Notes: generated from the sequence alone by a model not told the origin. DNA of 40,955 nt from Acidobacteriota bacterium (GCA_030550025.1 JAUQQC010000018.1:1-40955); one strand, 5' to 3'. Positions 1 to 8,602 are shown, numbered from the stretch's first letter. Made by a program: numbers and translations.

Positions 1-64
1 CCAAAAAGTCAATGGGGAATTTTCCCAAAAAGGAGACTGTGGCCAGACGGATGCACTGCCAAGC
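1..64 (-). terminator. Possible weak terminator downstream of the AraC gene
   Basis: Just past the AraC stop codon, the minus strand reads TTTTTGGGAAAATTCCCC followed by a second T5 tract. The GGGAA/TTCCC arms are nearly loopless and are flanked by T tracts on both sides. The segment CCAAAAAG occurs twice on the plus strand (positions 1-8 and about 25-32). This may end the 2982-to-65 operon, but the stem is short and AT-poor hairpins of this size are common by chance. Confidence 0.25.
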
Positions 65-979
65 CTATAGGCCCTCAGCGGTGGACGGGCCGAATTTATC
101 CGGCAATGGGCTGGTCTCTCGGCTCGCTTGCCGATATTCACGCGGCGTCAGTCCGGTCCAGGCTTTGAAGGCCTTGGCGAAATGGCTTTGGCTGGTGTAG
201 CCGACGCGCTGGCCGATCTCTAGTATGGAGAGGTCAGTTGTCGCCAAAAGGCGCGCGGCTTGCTCTAACCGCACGCTCATCAAGTACGCATGTGGGGTCA
301 TTCCCATCAGGCGCTTGAAGAGGCGAGCGAAATGGAAGGCGCTCAGAAAGGCAGCGCGCGCCATGTCCGCGAGGCGCACCTCGGCGTCGAAGTGCGTGTG
401 GATGAATTCGATGGCTCGCCGCAGCCGCCGATCCACGAATCCGAAACGCGAGAACTCTACGTCGAGATTGCGTCGGACCAGGAGATGGTGTCGGAACAGA
501 TGCACGAGGATTTGATCCATGAGGGCATCGAGGATCACGTCCTGTCCGACCCGTTGTCGTTCGATCTCCTGCTGTATAGCGCGCAGGAGGGCAGCTAGTT
601 GGGGATCGGAGACGATGGGTTCGCGAAAGGTGAACTCCTGACCGATACGTGTCAATTGCAGTCGCGCCGCCATATCGGCGATGAGGCCCGGCGACAGGCG
701 CAGCAGGATCAGTTCCAACGTCCCGGGGTGGGAGCGAAGGTGGTAGCGCCTTGTGGGATCGAGCAAAGCGGTCATCCCGTCTTGCAGCTCAAAAGTCTCT
801 CCTCCGACGGAGAGGTGCGCGCGCCCGTGCAACACACTGTGCACGGTATATCCGGTAGGGGCGGTGGCCGTCAGAGCGAAGGTTTTTTTCCGAAGCCAGT
901 ACACTTCATACCGAGGCGTCGTGTGAATGCGTGCGCGCTCGGGCGGGCTCTCCTGGCCTTGGCCGAGGCGGCGGCTCAT
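65..979 (-). CDS. AraC-family transcriptional regulator
   Basis: This 304-residue protein has the classic AraC layout. An N-terminal cupin-like sensor half (about residues 25-150, with [17 protein letters not shown]) is followed by a C-terminal double helix-turn-helix domain (about 195-295). Family signatures are visible in the second half: the first helix pair [20 protein letters not shown] and the second [20 protein letters not shown], ending with GLTPREYR. It is the last gene of a minus-strand operon, and its ATG overlaps the TGA of the phosphodiesterase gene (ATGA, 976-979), so translation is probably coupled. The ligand and targets cannot be read from the sequence. Coupling to a GDPD gene may only reflect shared transcription. 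Confidence 0.93.
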   Translation of the reverse strand: MSRRLGQGQESPPERARIHTTPRYEVYWLRKKTFALTATAPTGYTVHSVLHGRAHLSVGGETFELQDGMTALLDPTRRYHLRSHPGTLELILLRLSPGLIADMAARLQLTRIGQEFTFREPIVSDPQLAALLRAIQQEIERQRVGQDVILDALMDQILVHLFRHHLLVRRNLDVEFSRFGFVDRRLRRAIEFIHTHFDAEVRLADMARAAFLSAFHFARLFKRLMGMTPHAYLMSVRLEQAARLLATTDLSILEIGQRVGYTSQSHFAKAFKAWTGLTPREYRQASRETSPLPDKFGPSTAEGL

Positions 980-1731
980 AGAAAGGCCTCGCGGATTCGA
1001 TCGGGGACATCGGTGATGAGTGCGGCCAGACCGCGCTTGGCGAGTCCTCGGGCGAGTTTCGGACGATTCACCGTCCAGGCGGCGAGGGCGAAACCAGCCT
1101 CCTCAAATGGCGTCACGTCCCAGCTTCGAGCGAGCCAGGCATGAAGCGCGATCCAGTGGACCTCGGTCTGGCGGGCCAAGGTCAGCGCGCGGGCGAGCGA
1201 CCAACTCTGCCAGGTCCAAGGCGCTCCCCAGAGAAGGGCTGTCTGGATCATCGGCGCGCGCTCTCTGACCAGTCGTAATAAGAAGGGATCGAACGCCGCC
1301 AGGAGGACGCGCGACTGGAGTTCGAATCGGGCGACGGCCGCAAGCGTCGCCTGCACCAGCTCGATCGCTCGCGGCGAAGGCTTCAGCTCGATGCAGAGGA
1401 TCTTCGGCGTCGGCGCCAGAAGGGCGAGCACTTCCTCTAGGGTTGGGATCGAGACCTTCGCCCCGCGCATCTTTCGCCAGTGGGGGCACCGAGCGCCTGC
1501 GTCCAATCGCCGTAATTCCTCCAGCGTTTGGTCGGCCACGCGACCATGTCCGTCGGTCGTGCGTTCCAGAGTCTCGTCATGGATGACGACGAGGTGGCCA
1601 TCGCGGCTGAGCTGCACGTCGCATTCGACCCCATCCGCTCCCATCTCCAGGGCCAGTGCGAAAGCTGGGAGCGTGTTCTCCGGAGCGATCTTCGAAGCTC
1701 CACGATGCGCGATGAGTAGAGGGCGTGGCAT
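976..1731 (-). CDS. ugpQ: Glycerophosphodiester phosphodiesterase
   Basis: This 251-residue GDPD-family enzyme hydrolyses glycerophosphodiesters to glycerol-3-phosphate and an alcohol. The family's catalytic and metal-binding residues are all present: H9-R10 in [14 protein letters not shown]36 and D38 in [13 protein letters not shown]51 in [14 protein letters not shown], then ELKPSP and, near the C-terminus, LAAWTVNR. There is no signal peptide, so it should act in the cytoplasm like UgpQ rather than periplasmic GlpQ. It lies 19 bp after the receiver-like gene and overlaps the AraC gene by 4 bp. No clear Shine-Dalgarno sequence precedes the ATG, which fits re-initiation from the upstream gene. 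Confidence 0.92.
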   Translation of the reverse strand: MPRPLLIAHRGASKIAPENTLPAFALALEMGADGVECDVQLSRDGHLVVIHDETLERTTDGHGRVADQTLEELRRLDAGARCPHWRKMRGAKVSIPTLEEVLALLAPTPKILCIELKPSPRAIELVQATLAAVARFELQSRVLLAAFDPFLLRLVRERAPMIQTALLWGAPWTWQSWSLARALTLARQTEVHWIALHAWLARSWDVTPFEEAGFALAAWTVNRPKLARGLAKRGLAALITDVPDRIREAFL

Positions 1732-1750
1732 ATCGGGCGTGTGCTTCGCT

Positions 1751-2140
1751 TCATTGGGGAGAAGGCGCGCGCATCCGATCGGCGGCGATCTCGTCCAGCA
1801 ATTCTGCCAGCCGTGCGAGGAAGGCCGAGCGCGGGAGTACGAGATCGCATCCGGCGCGCAGCGCTTGCTCTTTCACGTCATTTCGAACGTGGGAGAAGTA
1901 GCCGATCGTTCGAATTTCGCGCAGGGCGGCATCGGCTTTCACTTCGGCGATGGTGCGAAGTGGGGCCAAGCGCTCCTCGTGCAAATCGAAGACGATGGCG
2001 GCCGGCCGAGCCGCGTGGGCCCGTTCGAGCACTTCTTCGGGCGTCCTGGCGCGTTCCAGGGTGAGGCCGCGAGCTTCGGCCATGGTTCGAATGCGCGCGA
2101 AAAAGAGCAGATCGGTGAGTGCCAGAAGCAGATCGGCCAT
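1751..2140 (-). CDS. Degenerate response-regulator receiver-like protein
   Basis: This is a 129-residue single-domain protein. The frame stays open further upstream, but the ATG at 2140 is chosen because AGAGGTGAG lies just before it and the receiver fold begins there ([22 protein letters not shown]). The alternating strand/helix pattern, the central IVFDL strand end (the phospho-acceptor Asp position) and the later TIGYFSHV strand match CheY-like domains. The acidic pair expected after the first strand is missing, and the conserved Lys position in VLPRSAF looks like Arg. It is probably a pseudo-receiver that does not undergo normal phosphotransfer. It starts 8 bp after the exonuclease stop. 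Its partner is unknown. Confidence 0.72.
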   Translation of the reverse strand: MADLLLALTDLLFFARIRTMAEARGLTLERARTPEEVLERAHAARPAAIVFDLHEERLAPLRTIAEVKADAALREIRTIGYFSHVRNDVKEQALRAGCDLVLPRSAFLARLAELLDEIAADRMRAPSPQ

Positions 2141-2148
2141 TGTCAGGC

Positions 2149-2982
2149 TCACCTCTGGGATCGCACGGCACTTCGGTGGGAGGCTTGAAAGCGCAGGGCA
2201 TCCGAGAGCGTGCGTACACCGCGCTCTTGAAGCGGATCGAGCAGGCGGAGGAAGAGACGCGCCGTCGTCCAGGCATCCGAACGCGCGCGATGCCAAACGT
2301 CCATTGGGATGCCCATGTACTGAGCGACCGTTGGCAGCCGATGGTTCGGCAGCTCGGGGAAGAGCCGACGGCTCAACGCGAGGGTGCAAAGGTGTGGGTG
2401 CGCTAAGCGCGCCTCGCACGCCCGCTGAAGCTCCGCGTCGAGAAACGCCAGATCGAAACGGGCGTTGTGCGCGACCAGCACGCGCGACCCCAAAAACGCC
2501 ATCAGCTCATCAGCGATCTCCCGAAAGCGTGGGGCGCGCGCCACCATCTCCGGGGTGATCCCGGTCAGGTGTATGATCGTCGAAGGAAGCGCCCGCTCCG
2601 GATTCACCAAGGTCACGAACTCTTCCAGAATGCGTGCTCGGCCACCGTTGCCGGCGACGCGAAAGGCCGCCACTTCGATCACGCGATCGGCCATCGGTCG
2701 CAATCCCGTCGTCTCGACGTCCACAACGACGTATTCGTTTTCCTGCAGCGCTCGGCTCTCGCGCTCATCCGGCCGCAGCTCCATCCAATCGTCGTCCCGA
2801 AGGACCAGGCGAGGATCGTCCGCGAAGAGACGGCGCAGCATCTCGCGCAAGAACACCATCGGTGGATTCCGAAAGCGAAAGACTTCGCGCCCGAGCGCCT
2901 CCAGCGAGGCCAAACGCCCCTGCATCTCCAAAAAGGTGACGATCCGCTCGCGAATCGCCACATCGCTCAACGCGATCGCCAT
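2149..2982 (-). CDS. DEDDh 3'-5' exonuclease (DnaQ/Pol III epsilon-like)
   Basis: The protein has 277 residues from the ATG at 2982; the open frame runs further upstream but would cross the divergent gene's promoter. An N-terminal segment of about 80 residues is followed by an RNase T/DnaQ exonuclease domain. Exo I is VVVDVETTGL (D88, E90), Exo II is VLVAHNARFDLAFLD (D177) and Exo III is HRARSDAWTTA (H231, D236), so the DEDDh set is complete. It should remove nucleotides from DNA 3' ends. The N-terminal extension looks like a small helical or winged-helix region, and I cannot name it. It is not adjacent to polymerase genes, so it may be a repair nuclease rather than the replicase proofreading subunit. 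It is the first gene of the operon. Confidence 0.88.
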   Translation of the reverse strand: MAIALSDVAIRERIVTFLEMQGRLASLEALGREVFRFRNPPMVFLREMLRRLFADDPRLVLRDDDWMELRPDERESRALQENEYVVVDVETTGLRPMADRVIEVAAFRVAGNGGRARILEEFVTLVNPERALPSTIIHLTGITPEMVARAPRFREIADELMAFLGSRVLVAHNARFDLAFLDAELQRACEARLAHPHLCTLALSRRLFPELPNHRLPTVAQYMGIPMDVWHRARSDAWTTARLFLRLLDPLQERGVRTLSDALRFQASHRSAVRSQR

Positions 2983-3038
2983 AGCGAGAGGCAGTGTAGC
3001 ACAGCTCCTTCTCCTCTGAACAGTGTCCGAGCGCGCGC

Positions 3039-3068
3039 TTGAACCGATCGCCATCCCGATGCTATGCT
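3039..3068 (+). promoter_or_regulatory. Candidate sigma-70 promoter for the propeller gene
   Basis: TTGAAC (3039-3044) and TATGCT (3063-3068) are separated by 18 bp. A start near 3075 would give a leader of about 29 nt carrying GAGGGAGGGG before the ATG at 3104. Confidence 0.45.
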
Positions 3069-3103
3069 TACGACACACGCGCTGACATCGCACGAGGGAG
3101 GGG

Positions 3104-4033
3104 ATGATGAGAACGCTCACTCTCGCGGTAGGAGCGGCGCTTCTCTGGTCGGTGCTTGTGCGATCAACTCCGGCCCAGTCGTGGGAGCTTCGGCGGTTGG
3201 GCTTTACGCAAAACTTCAATGCCATCCACTTCCCAACGAAAGAGCACGGGTGGATCGTTGGCGACGAAGGCTTGATTCTACACACGGCGGATCGCGGCGT
3301 GAGCTGGCAGGTCCAAACCTCCAGCGTGCGCACGAACCTGAACGACGTCTTCTTCCTCAACAAGCGGCGCGGGTGGATCGTCGGCGACGGGGGGGTGATC
3401 CTCATGACGACCGATGGCGGGCAGCGCTGGGCTTCGGTCGCTAGCGTCGTCGAGGAGGACCTCTACAGCGTCTGGTTCCACGATGAGAAGCGGGGATGGA
3501 TTGTGGGCGCCGAGGGCATCATCCTCTTCACCGAGGACGGCGGCCGAAGTTGGATTCGCCAGATCAGCGGCACGGACGAATACCTCTATCACCTCCACTT
3601 CAAGAGCGAGAAACTCGGCTGGGTGGTGGGCTCTCGCGGGACGATCCTCTACACGGAGAACGGGGGGCGAAATTGGACGAAGCAATCCAGTGGGACGCAG
3701 AACGATCTCTTTCGCGTCTACTTTCGCGATAAGAAGCGGGGTTGGATCACGGGCTCGCAAGGGTTGATCTTGCAGACGACCGATGGGGGGAAGACGTGGG
3801 TGCCCGTGCCAAGTGGTACCGAACACATCTTGCTCGGGCTCACTTTCCGCAAGAAAGAAGGCTGGATCGTCGGATGGGGGGGGACGATCCTCCATTCCAC
3901 CGATGAGGGAAAGACGTGGACGCGGGTTCCCGTTCCGACCCAAGAACGCATCTATGCCGTCGCCATGCGCGATGATCAAGAGGGATTCGCCATCGGACGA
4001 CGGGGAGTGATGCTCGTCTACCGCCGTCGGTGA
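3104..4033 (+). CDS. Secreted Ycf48/BNR-type beta-propeller protein
   Basis: The protein has 309 residues with an N-terminal signal peptide (hydrophobic core ALLWSVLV, cleavage expected near PAQS). The mature part consists of seven repeats of about 42 residues. Each begins with a GW[IV]VG..G.IL..T motif and carries an Asp-box-like TxDGGxxW turn (for example TTDGGQRW, TEDGGRSW, TTDGGKTW). This matches the Ycf48/Hcf136 and BNR-repeat propeller family. Ycf48 assists photosystem II assembly in cyanobacteria, but homologues are widespread in non-phototrophs, where the role is unknown. A strong GAGGGAGGGG lies just before tandem ATGs at 3104 and 3107. It is transcribed divergently from the exonuclease operon and ends 4 bp from the convergent archease gene. 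Confidence 0.85.
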   Translation: MMRTLTLAVGAALLWSVLVRSTPAQSWELRRLGFTQNFNAIHFPTKEHGWIVGDEGLILHTADRGVSWQVQTSSVRTNLNDVFFLNKRRGWIVGDGGVILMTTDGGQRWASVASVVEEDLYSVWFHDEKRGWIVGAEGIILFTEDGGRSWIRQISGTDEYLYHLHFKSEKLGWVVGSRGTILYTENGGRNWTKQSSGTQNDLFRVYFRDKKRGWITGSQGLILQTTDGGKTWVPVPSGTEHILLGLTFRKKEGWIVGWGGTILHSTDEGKTWTRVPVPTQERIYAVAMRDDQEGFAIGRRGVMLVYRRR

Positions 4034-4037
4034 GCGC

Positions 4038-4457
4038 TCAGATGTCCAGGTACACTTCGGCTGTCCACACCCCGTCTCGAGGTTCGACCTTCAATCGGTG
4101 GAGCGTCGCCGCCTTGACATATATTCGCCCTTCGTGCCGGGCGGGATCGAACGGCTCTCCCCAAAGGCGAACGCGGACCTGCTCGGGCGAAAGCGCCTCG
4201 ACGGCGACATCGGCGAAGGCCAGTTTCTCGGCGTCGAAGAGATAGAGGATTTCGTTGAAGAGGTCCACAAGGAGATATTCATAGCCTTCGGCGCGAACTT
4301 CCACATCGCGGGAGAGACGACGCTCGATCGTCCGGGGATCGTACATCAGGTGGAAGAGAGCGCGCACGGCCTGTGCGAACATCTCCTCCGGAGTTCGGCC
4401 CCAAGCGCGCACCCCGATGTCTGCCGTGTGATCGAGGAGCTCGAATCCAGCGCTCAC
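4038..4457 (-). CDS. Archease
   Basis: The protein has 139 residues from a GTG start at 4457. That start is preferred because AGGAGGA (4464-4470) sits about 6 nt upstream and translation begins directly with the family's N-terminal motif FELLDHTADIGVRAWG. The C-terminus (IYVKAATLHRL, WTAEVYLDI) is also typical, including the acidic final residues used to bind calcium. Archease activates the RNA ligase RtcB, promoting its guanylylation. No rtcB gene is in this window. It is downstream of the NrnA-like gene (43 bp gap), so the pair may be an RNA-metabolism operon. Confidence 0.9.
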   Translation of the reverse strand: MSAGFELLDHTADIGVRAWGRTPEEMFAQAVRALFHLMYDPRTIERRLSRDVEVRAEGYEYLLVDLFNEILYLFDAEKLAFADVAVEALSPEQVRVRLWGEPFDPARHEGRIYVKAATLHRLKVEPRDGVWTAEVYLDI

Positions 4458-4500
4458 GCGATGTCCTCCTGGCGAAGGCGGCCGAGGTGCCGGGCGGCGA

Positions 4501-5466
4501 TCACCCGAGGATCGGCAGAATCCCCAGCGCTTCCTGCAGCTTCCGAATGACGCGGCGCTCGACTTCCGGCAGTGGCCCTTCGATCGCGCATCCGGAGGCG
4601 TTGCGATGGCCTCCGCCGCCGAATGCGCTCGCGATCTTGGAGACGTTGATCGTTCCCTTCGAGCGCAAAGACGTGCGATAGATGCCCGCAGCGATCTCCT
4701 TGAAGAAGGCGACGACCTCGACGCCTTCGATCGAGAGGGGATAATTCGCGATCCCCTCGCTGTCCTCCTCACACGCGCCCGCTTGCCGCAGCATCTCTTG
4801 CGTCATCACCATCCAGGCGATCCGCCCGCTCTCATCCCGCTGAAGGGTCGAGAGCACCAACCCCGTGAGCTTCACCTTACCGAAGGGCTGATTGTAGAAG
4901 AGCATGCGGGCGATCTCCGCCGGATTCGCCCCATGCGCAACCAGCTCGCGCGCGACCTTGAACGTGCGCTCGGTCGTATTGGGGAATTGGAACGAGCCGG
5001 TATCAGCCAAGATGGCCGCGTAGACGCAGGAGGCGATCGCTGGCGTCACGCGCACGCCGAGCGCCTTGCAGAGATTGTAGATCATTTCACCGACGGCCGA
5101 AGCCGTCGAATCGATCCAGTTGATGTCTCCAAATAGCTCCGTCGTCGCGTGATGATCAATGTTCACCAGGAATTGCTCATCCAGATCGAGCAAGCCCGGC
5201 CGATCAATATCGCTGCACTCGATGACGAAGACGGCATCGTAGCGCTTATCGAAGTGCGTGATCTGAAGGATGCGGTCAGCCCCCGGCAGCTCCCGATAGG
5301 CGCGCGGGATTGGATCGCGCATGCCGATGGTGACCTCTTTGCCCAAGCTCTCTAAAATATGCAGCAAAGCGAGCGAGGACCCCAATCCATCCCCATCCGG
5401 CCGCGCATGCGAAGTGATGGCGAAACACTGCCCCGATTCGATTAACTCAACGACCTGGCTGAGCAT
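4501..5466 (-). CDS. nrnA: DHH-family oligoribonuclease / pAp phosphatase (NrnA-like)
   Basis: The protein has 321 residues. The DHH domain shows SHARPDGDGLGSS (H20, D24, D26), VIECSDIDRPG, NIDHHAT (D104-H105-H106) and ILADTGSF, all Mn-binding motifs. The DHHA1 domain ends with FGGGGHRNASG, which binds substrate. NrnA-type enzymes degrade short oligoribonucleotides and dephosphorylate 3'-phosphoadenosine 5'-phosphate. A TTG codon 15 nt upstream (5481) could also open the frame. It overlaps the -10 box of a near-consensus promoter and would not be transcribed, so the ATG at 5466 is the better start. The predicted mRNA leader is under 10 nt and no Shine-Dalgarno sequence is visible. The gene heads a two-gene unit with archease. 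Confidence 0.88.
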   Translation of the reverse strand: MLSQVVELIESGQCFAITSHARPDGDGLGSSLALLHILESLGKEVTIGMRDPIPRAYRELPGADRILQITHFDKRYDAVFVIECSDIDRPGLLDLDEQFLVNIDHHATTELFGDINWIDSTASAVGEMIYNLCKALGVRVTPAIASCVYAAILADTGSFQFPNTTERTFKVARELVAHGANPAEIARMLFYNQPFGKVKLTGLVLSTLQRDESGRIAWMVMTQEMLRQAGACEEDSEGIANYPLSIEGVEVVAFFKEIAAGIYRTSLRSKGTINVSKIASAFGGGGHRNASGCAIEGPLPEVERRVIRKLQEALGILPILG

Positions 5467-5480
5467 ATGCGAGACATGCA

Positions 5481-5508
5481 ATTATAGCGCCCTCTGCCTA
5501 CCCGTCAA
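5481..5508 (-). promoter_or_regulatory. Strong sigma-70 promoter for the nrnA-archease unit
   Basis: On the minus strand, TTGACG (5508-5503), a 16-bp spacer and a perfect TATAAT (5486-5481) are visible. Transcription should begin near 5474, only about 8 nt before the ATG at 5466, so the transcript is nearly leaderless. Confidence 0.75.
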
Positions 5509-5690
5509 GCGGTGCCGCGAAACACACCTGAGACAGACGGCAGATCCAATGAAAGTCCGAAGCTCGCTTTTGGAGAACCCACCGCGCAGCGGAAGGCGCC
5601 ACTTCGTGAGAAAAGGGGGACGCGAGCACTCTCGCTTCAAGGCGATCCTGGGAGCTGAGATGCGCATCCGTTCCCCCTCAAAGGATATTC

Positions 5691-5718
5691 TTGACGAAGA
5701 TCGAGCAATCAGTATAAT
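5691..5718 (+). promoter_or_regulatory. Strong sigma-70 promoter for the secreted-protein pair
   Basis: TTGACG (5691-5696), a 16-bp spacer and TATAAT (5713-5718) are present on the plus strand. The hexamers and spacing are the same as in the divergent promoter at 5481-5508. The expected start near 5725 gives a leader of about 30 nt containing AGGGAGGTGG before the ATG at 5756. Confidence 0.75.
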
Positions 5719-5755
5719 CCAAGTACACTCAAAGTGCGGCAGGGAGGTGGTGAGT

Positions 5756-6907
5756 ATGGTGAAGCGGATCTCACTGCTTATGCTCCCACTGCTGATCGGA
5801 AGCTCTTGGGCGTCCAGGAGCTGGAGTTCCTCTGTGATCGCACGCGCGGATACGAACGTTCTCCTCAACTCGGTGATTTGTGGGCTGGCGGCAGCGGCTC
5901 CTCAGCAACAGCGAGTGACGTTGGACCCGAATTCCAGTCTGGAGGTGACGTGTTCGACCTCTTTGACGGTGCGAACGTCCAGGGATCGAAAGCAGGCGAC
6001 TCTCACTTGCGCGCCGGAGCAGGGCTCTTCGAGGCCGAGTCCAGGGCAGCCCTGTCCGACCAATGTGCATGATCCGGACCGATGGCACCCTCCCGTAGGC
6101 CCTGGCGGGTGTTACTACGGGCATGAACATGGGGATCCACCTCCTGGATGGGTCGTATCCTCGCGATGGCCCCCCATGTTCACGCATGCGGGGAATACTC
6201 CCGGGGAGAATATCTATAAGCACACGGGTTTCAAAGGATTCCTGCTTCAGAAAGGAGGCATTGAGGTTTATCTCATCATCCACCTGGATACGAACCCTAA
6301 CGGCCACGCTTCCCGCTTCCATTCTTACCAAGTGTGGGCACGCGATCTGGCGGGGAACGTGAGTTATTGGAACCAGTGGGCGGACTTCGGCGAGGGGAAC
6401 AATACGGGTCCCAATGTGATTCCTGTTGCCGCATGCGGAGGGGACGATTCCCTTCGCCCCGTCATGATGGTGAACTTCCCCCAGTGCTCGCTGAACTTCG
6501 AAACCTGGTACAGCCGGGCTGGAGCGGCGGAATGGGCATGGGACCTCGGATTCAACGTCAAGCCGCAGTATTATCACGGTCCTCGCGTGGGCGAAAGCAG
6601 CAATCCCGATTTGCAGGCGATGAACACCTGGCTCCCCACAGGGCTTCTGAACGACGAACGCCGCGCCGAGATCGCCTGGTACGACTTCCGTCCACATCCC
6701 ACGGGCACGTTCTACGCCACGCAATTTGGGGAGATCGTCTCTGGGCCGAGAGATCGCCGATGTGGGACGACGCGCGTGATCGGCAGTCGAAGCTACCCGG
6801 TCCTGTGTCTGCAGCAGTATATCGCTCCAACGATGAGGACCTTCGCTTTTCCCGGTAACAGCGTGCAACGGACTTATGATGTGACGGGCGTGGTCCTGCC
6901 CAATTGA
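5756..6907 (+). CDS. Secreted protein of unknown function
   Basis: The protein has 383 residues and I do not recognise its family. The ATG at 5756 is chosen because AGGGAGGTGG precedes it at good distance, a promoter lies just upstream, and the protein then starts with a signal peptide (MVKRISLLMLPLLIGSSWAS). The mature region has a disordered, Pro/Ser-rich stretch around residues 80-105. It is followed by CYYGHEHGDPPPGWV, rich in His and Asp, and then an aromatic-rich segment with many Trp, Tyr and Asn residues (QVWARDLAGNVSYWNQWADF). Scattered cysteines suggest disulfides and an extracytoplasmic location. The HxHGD cluster could bind metal, but nothing proves an enzyme. It is co-transcribed with the beta-helix gene 25 bp downstream. 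Confidence 0.75.
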   Translation: MVKRISLLMLPLLIGSSWASRSWSSSVIARADTNVLLNSVICGLAAAAPQQQRVTLDPNSSLEVTCSTSLTVRTSRDRKQATLTCAPEQGSSRPSPGQPCPTNVHDPDRWHPPVGPGGCYYGHEHGDPPPGWVVSSRWPPMFTHAGNTPGENIYKHTGFKGFLLQKGGIEVYLIIHLDTNPNGHASRFHSYQVWARDLAGNVSYWNQWADFGEGNNTGPNVIPVAACGGDDSLRPVMMVNFPQCSLNFETWYSRAGAAEWAWDLGFNVKPQYYHGPRVGESSNPDLQAMNTWLPTGLLNDERRAEIAWYDFRPHPTGTFYATQFGEIVSGPRDRRCGTTRVIGSRSYPVLCLQQYIAPTMRTFAFPGNSVQRTYDVTGVVLPN

Positions 6908-6932
6908 ATCCTTCATCACTGGGAGGTGAACT

Positions 6933-8222
6933 ATGAGATGGAGGACACTGTTGACATCTCTTCTTCTCGTCGTGGGAACCTTTTGTCTTCTCATCCCACA
7001 GGTTGTATGGACGCAGGGAGGTGGAGTTTTAAACCCTCGACTGCATAGGAGCTATCCGAACCTCACGCAAGCCTTCGCCGATTCGGACTTGCAGCCGGGA
7101 GATTTCCTGTTGGTCGTTGGTCCGGTCACTGAGCCTGGACCGGTGATTATCCCCAATGGTTGGTACGGCACGATCGTTGGCTCTCCCGCCAAGCCTGGGA
7201 CGATTCGGCAATCAGCTCCTGGGACCTGCGATCCCCTCTGGGGAGGGGGCGTGAATTGTATGATTGATGCCAGACAGCGCGGGGGGCTTGTGCGGATCAT
7301 CGGATTACGATTCCTCGTCCCCAACGCCACGACGGGCATCCAAGCCATCGGGTGGCCTGGCCTTAACCCTCAGCCTTTGACCATCGAGAAGTGTCGCTTT
7401 CAAGGGGCGACGAGCACAGCCGTCTTCAGCGGCATCGTCATCGGAGTCACAGGGGGGCCTAGCGTTACGTTCCGCATTGAGCGAAACATCATCAGCGGGC
7501 GGATTGGCGATGCCGCGATCGCCGTGGTCGGGAACAACACCAACGCTAACGTGCAAATTCGATGGAATCAGATCACCATCCTGGACGCGTCTTCTCCTGG
7601 GTTAGGAGTGGGTGTCGGCCTGACCGGCCTGACGACTGGAGGGAACGTCCTTGTGGAACGGAACCGAATCAATGGAGGAGGCTCGACGGCAGACGCCCTG
7701 GCGGGGATCGTCCTCGCTCCATTTTTCACGATCCCGACTACGACGGGGGCACCTGGGGCGATCGTACGGCGAAATACGATCCTTAACTTTTCGGACCAGA
7801 ATGTCACAACTACCCCCTTCCCCCCGCCCCCGTTTCGTGGAACGGGCATAGCCTTTGATACATCTGCAGGCGCTCGGATTCTGGCGAACGAGATCCGGGA
7901 TAACGCGGATGGCGTCGCGGTCGATCCACTTACTGCTGGTAGCAGCGCGGGTCCACCGCTGCCGCTTGTCAATGACAACAACATCACCTGCACGAACGTC
8001 GCCAACTGTATTGCCGCTGGCTTTCGAGGTTTGGTCCTTAACCCCGGCGGATACAATTTGAATGCGGAGAACAACTGGTGGGGGGCCTCATCGGGTCCTA
8101 GTGGTGGTGGTGGTACCTGTCCGGGATCGGGGTTGCCGGTTCTACCAGCGTGTGGAACTGGGGCTGGGCAAGTTGATGTGAGCCCATTCCGCAGCAGCCC
8201 GAACCCCAATGCCGGGGCGTGA
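6933..8222 (+). CDS. Secreted right-handed parallel beta-helix protein
   Basis: The protein has 429 residues with a signal peptide (LLTSLLLVVGTFCLLIPQVVWTQ). The mature part opens with NLTQAFADSDLQPGDFLLVV, as in many pectate-lyase-like folds. It continues with irregular repeats of about 22-28 residues containing short strand-turn patterns such as IERNIISG, IRWNQITIL, VERNRINGG, VRRNTILNF and ILANEIRDN, typical of parallel beta-helix (PbH1) proteins. The tail NNWWGASSGPSGGG is a common end motif of this class. No catalytic lyase residues can be assigned. GGGAGGTGAA precedes the ATG. It follows the unknown secreted protein in the same unit and may act on or bind extracellular glycans. Confidence 0.82.
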   Translation: MRWRTLLTSLLLVVGTFCLLIPQVVWTQGGGVLNPRLHRSYPNLTQAFADSDLQPGDFLLVVGPVTEPGPVIIPNGWYGTIVGSPAKPGTIRQSAPGTCDPLWGGGVNCMIDARQRGGLVRIIGLRFLVPNATTGIQAIGWPGLNPQPLTIEKCRFQGATSTAVFSGIVIGVTGGPSVTFRIERNIISGRIGDAAIAVVGNNTNANVQIRWNQITILDASSPGLGVGVGLTGLTTGGNVLVERNRINGGGSTADALAGIVLAPFFTIPTTTGAPGAIVRRNTILNFSDQNVTTTPFPPPPFRGTGIAFDTSAGARILANEIRDNADGVAVDPLTAGSSAGPPLPLVNDNNITCTNVANCIAAGFRGLVLNPGGYNLNAENNWWGASSGPSGGGGTCPGSGLPVLPACGTGAGQVDVSPFRSSPNPNAGA

Positions 8223-8229
8223 GCGATAA

Positions 8230-8285
8230 GGCGGGGCCTGCTCCTCACGATGGGGGTAGGCCCGCGCCTCCTTCTGTTTGCTCAG
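8230..8285 (+). terminator. Possible terminator after the beta-helix gene
   Basis: The arms GGCGGGGCCT (8230-8239) and AGGCCCGCGCC (8258-8268) can pair with one bulge across an 18-nt loop. They are followed by a pyrimidine-rich stretch, TCCTTCTGTTTGCTC. The stem is GC-rich but the T tract is interrupted. Confidence 0.4.
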
Positions 8286-8548
8286 AGCATGACGACGGGA
8301 GGCGCTTTCCGCTCACACCTTCTGGTGGGGGGATCAAGGGATTGTTTTTCGCTCGACGTTTCAGCGCGGATAAGATAGACGCGCGATGTCGCTCTTGTGG
8401 CCGTGCTTTTGATCGCGACCGCGTGGAAGGCCTGCAGGATATAGTGTGATTATGGTCTGGCGCTTGGGCGTGGCGATATCTAGCGAACCGCTTATTGTCC
8501 ACCGCTCCTGAAGTCCTCAAGACCCTTCTTGGCCGAATGTCCCTGAGA

Positions 8549-8578
8549 TTGCTCATGACGGCACAAGCGGGATAAACT
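8549..8578 (+). promoter_or_regulatory. Possible promoter for the CoA ligase-polX unit
   Basis: TTGCTC (8549-8554) and TAAACT (8573-8578) are separated by 18 bp, just upstream of AAAGGAGTGGGGGG and the ATG at 8603. Confidence 0.35.
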
Positions 8579-8602
8579 TTCGCTGAAAGGAGTGGGGGGC
8601 GT

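Larger units (their letters stand above)
8223..8602. other. 380-bp intergenic region
   Basis: I see no convincing gene here. It holds a possible terminator at its left end and a possible promoter at its right end (listed separately). The middle (about 8290-8530) has small open frames on both strands, but none has a good ribosome binding site or recognisable product. Confidence 0.5.

Noticed and set aside
5321-5755. A 145-codon upstream extension of the secreted-protein frame
   Set aside because: It crosses the divergent gene and both promoters. The ATG at 5756 has a ribosome binding site and signal peptide.
5771-6994. A 407-codon minus-strand open frame
   Set aside because: It opposes the secreted-protein gene, which has a promoter, ribosome binding site and signal peptide.
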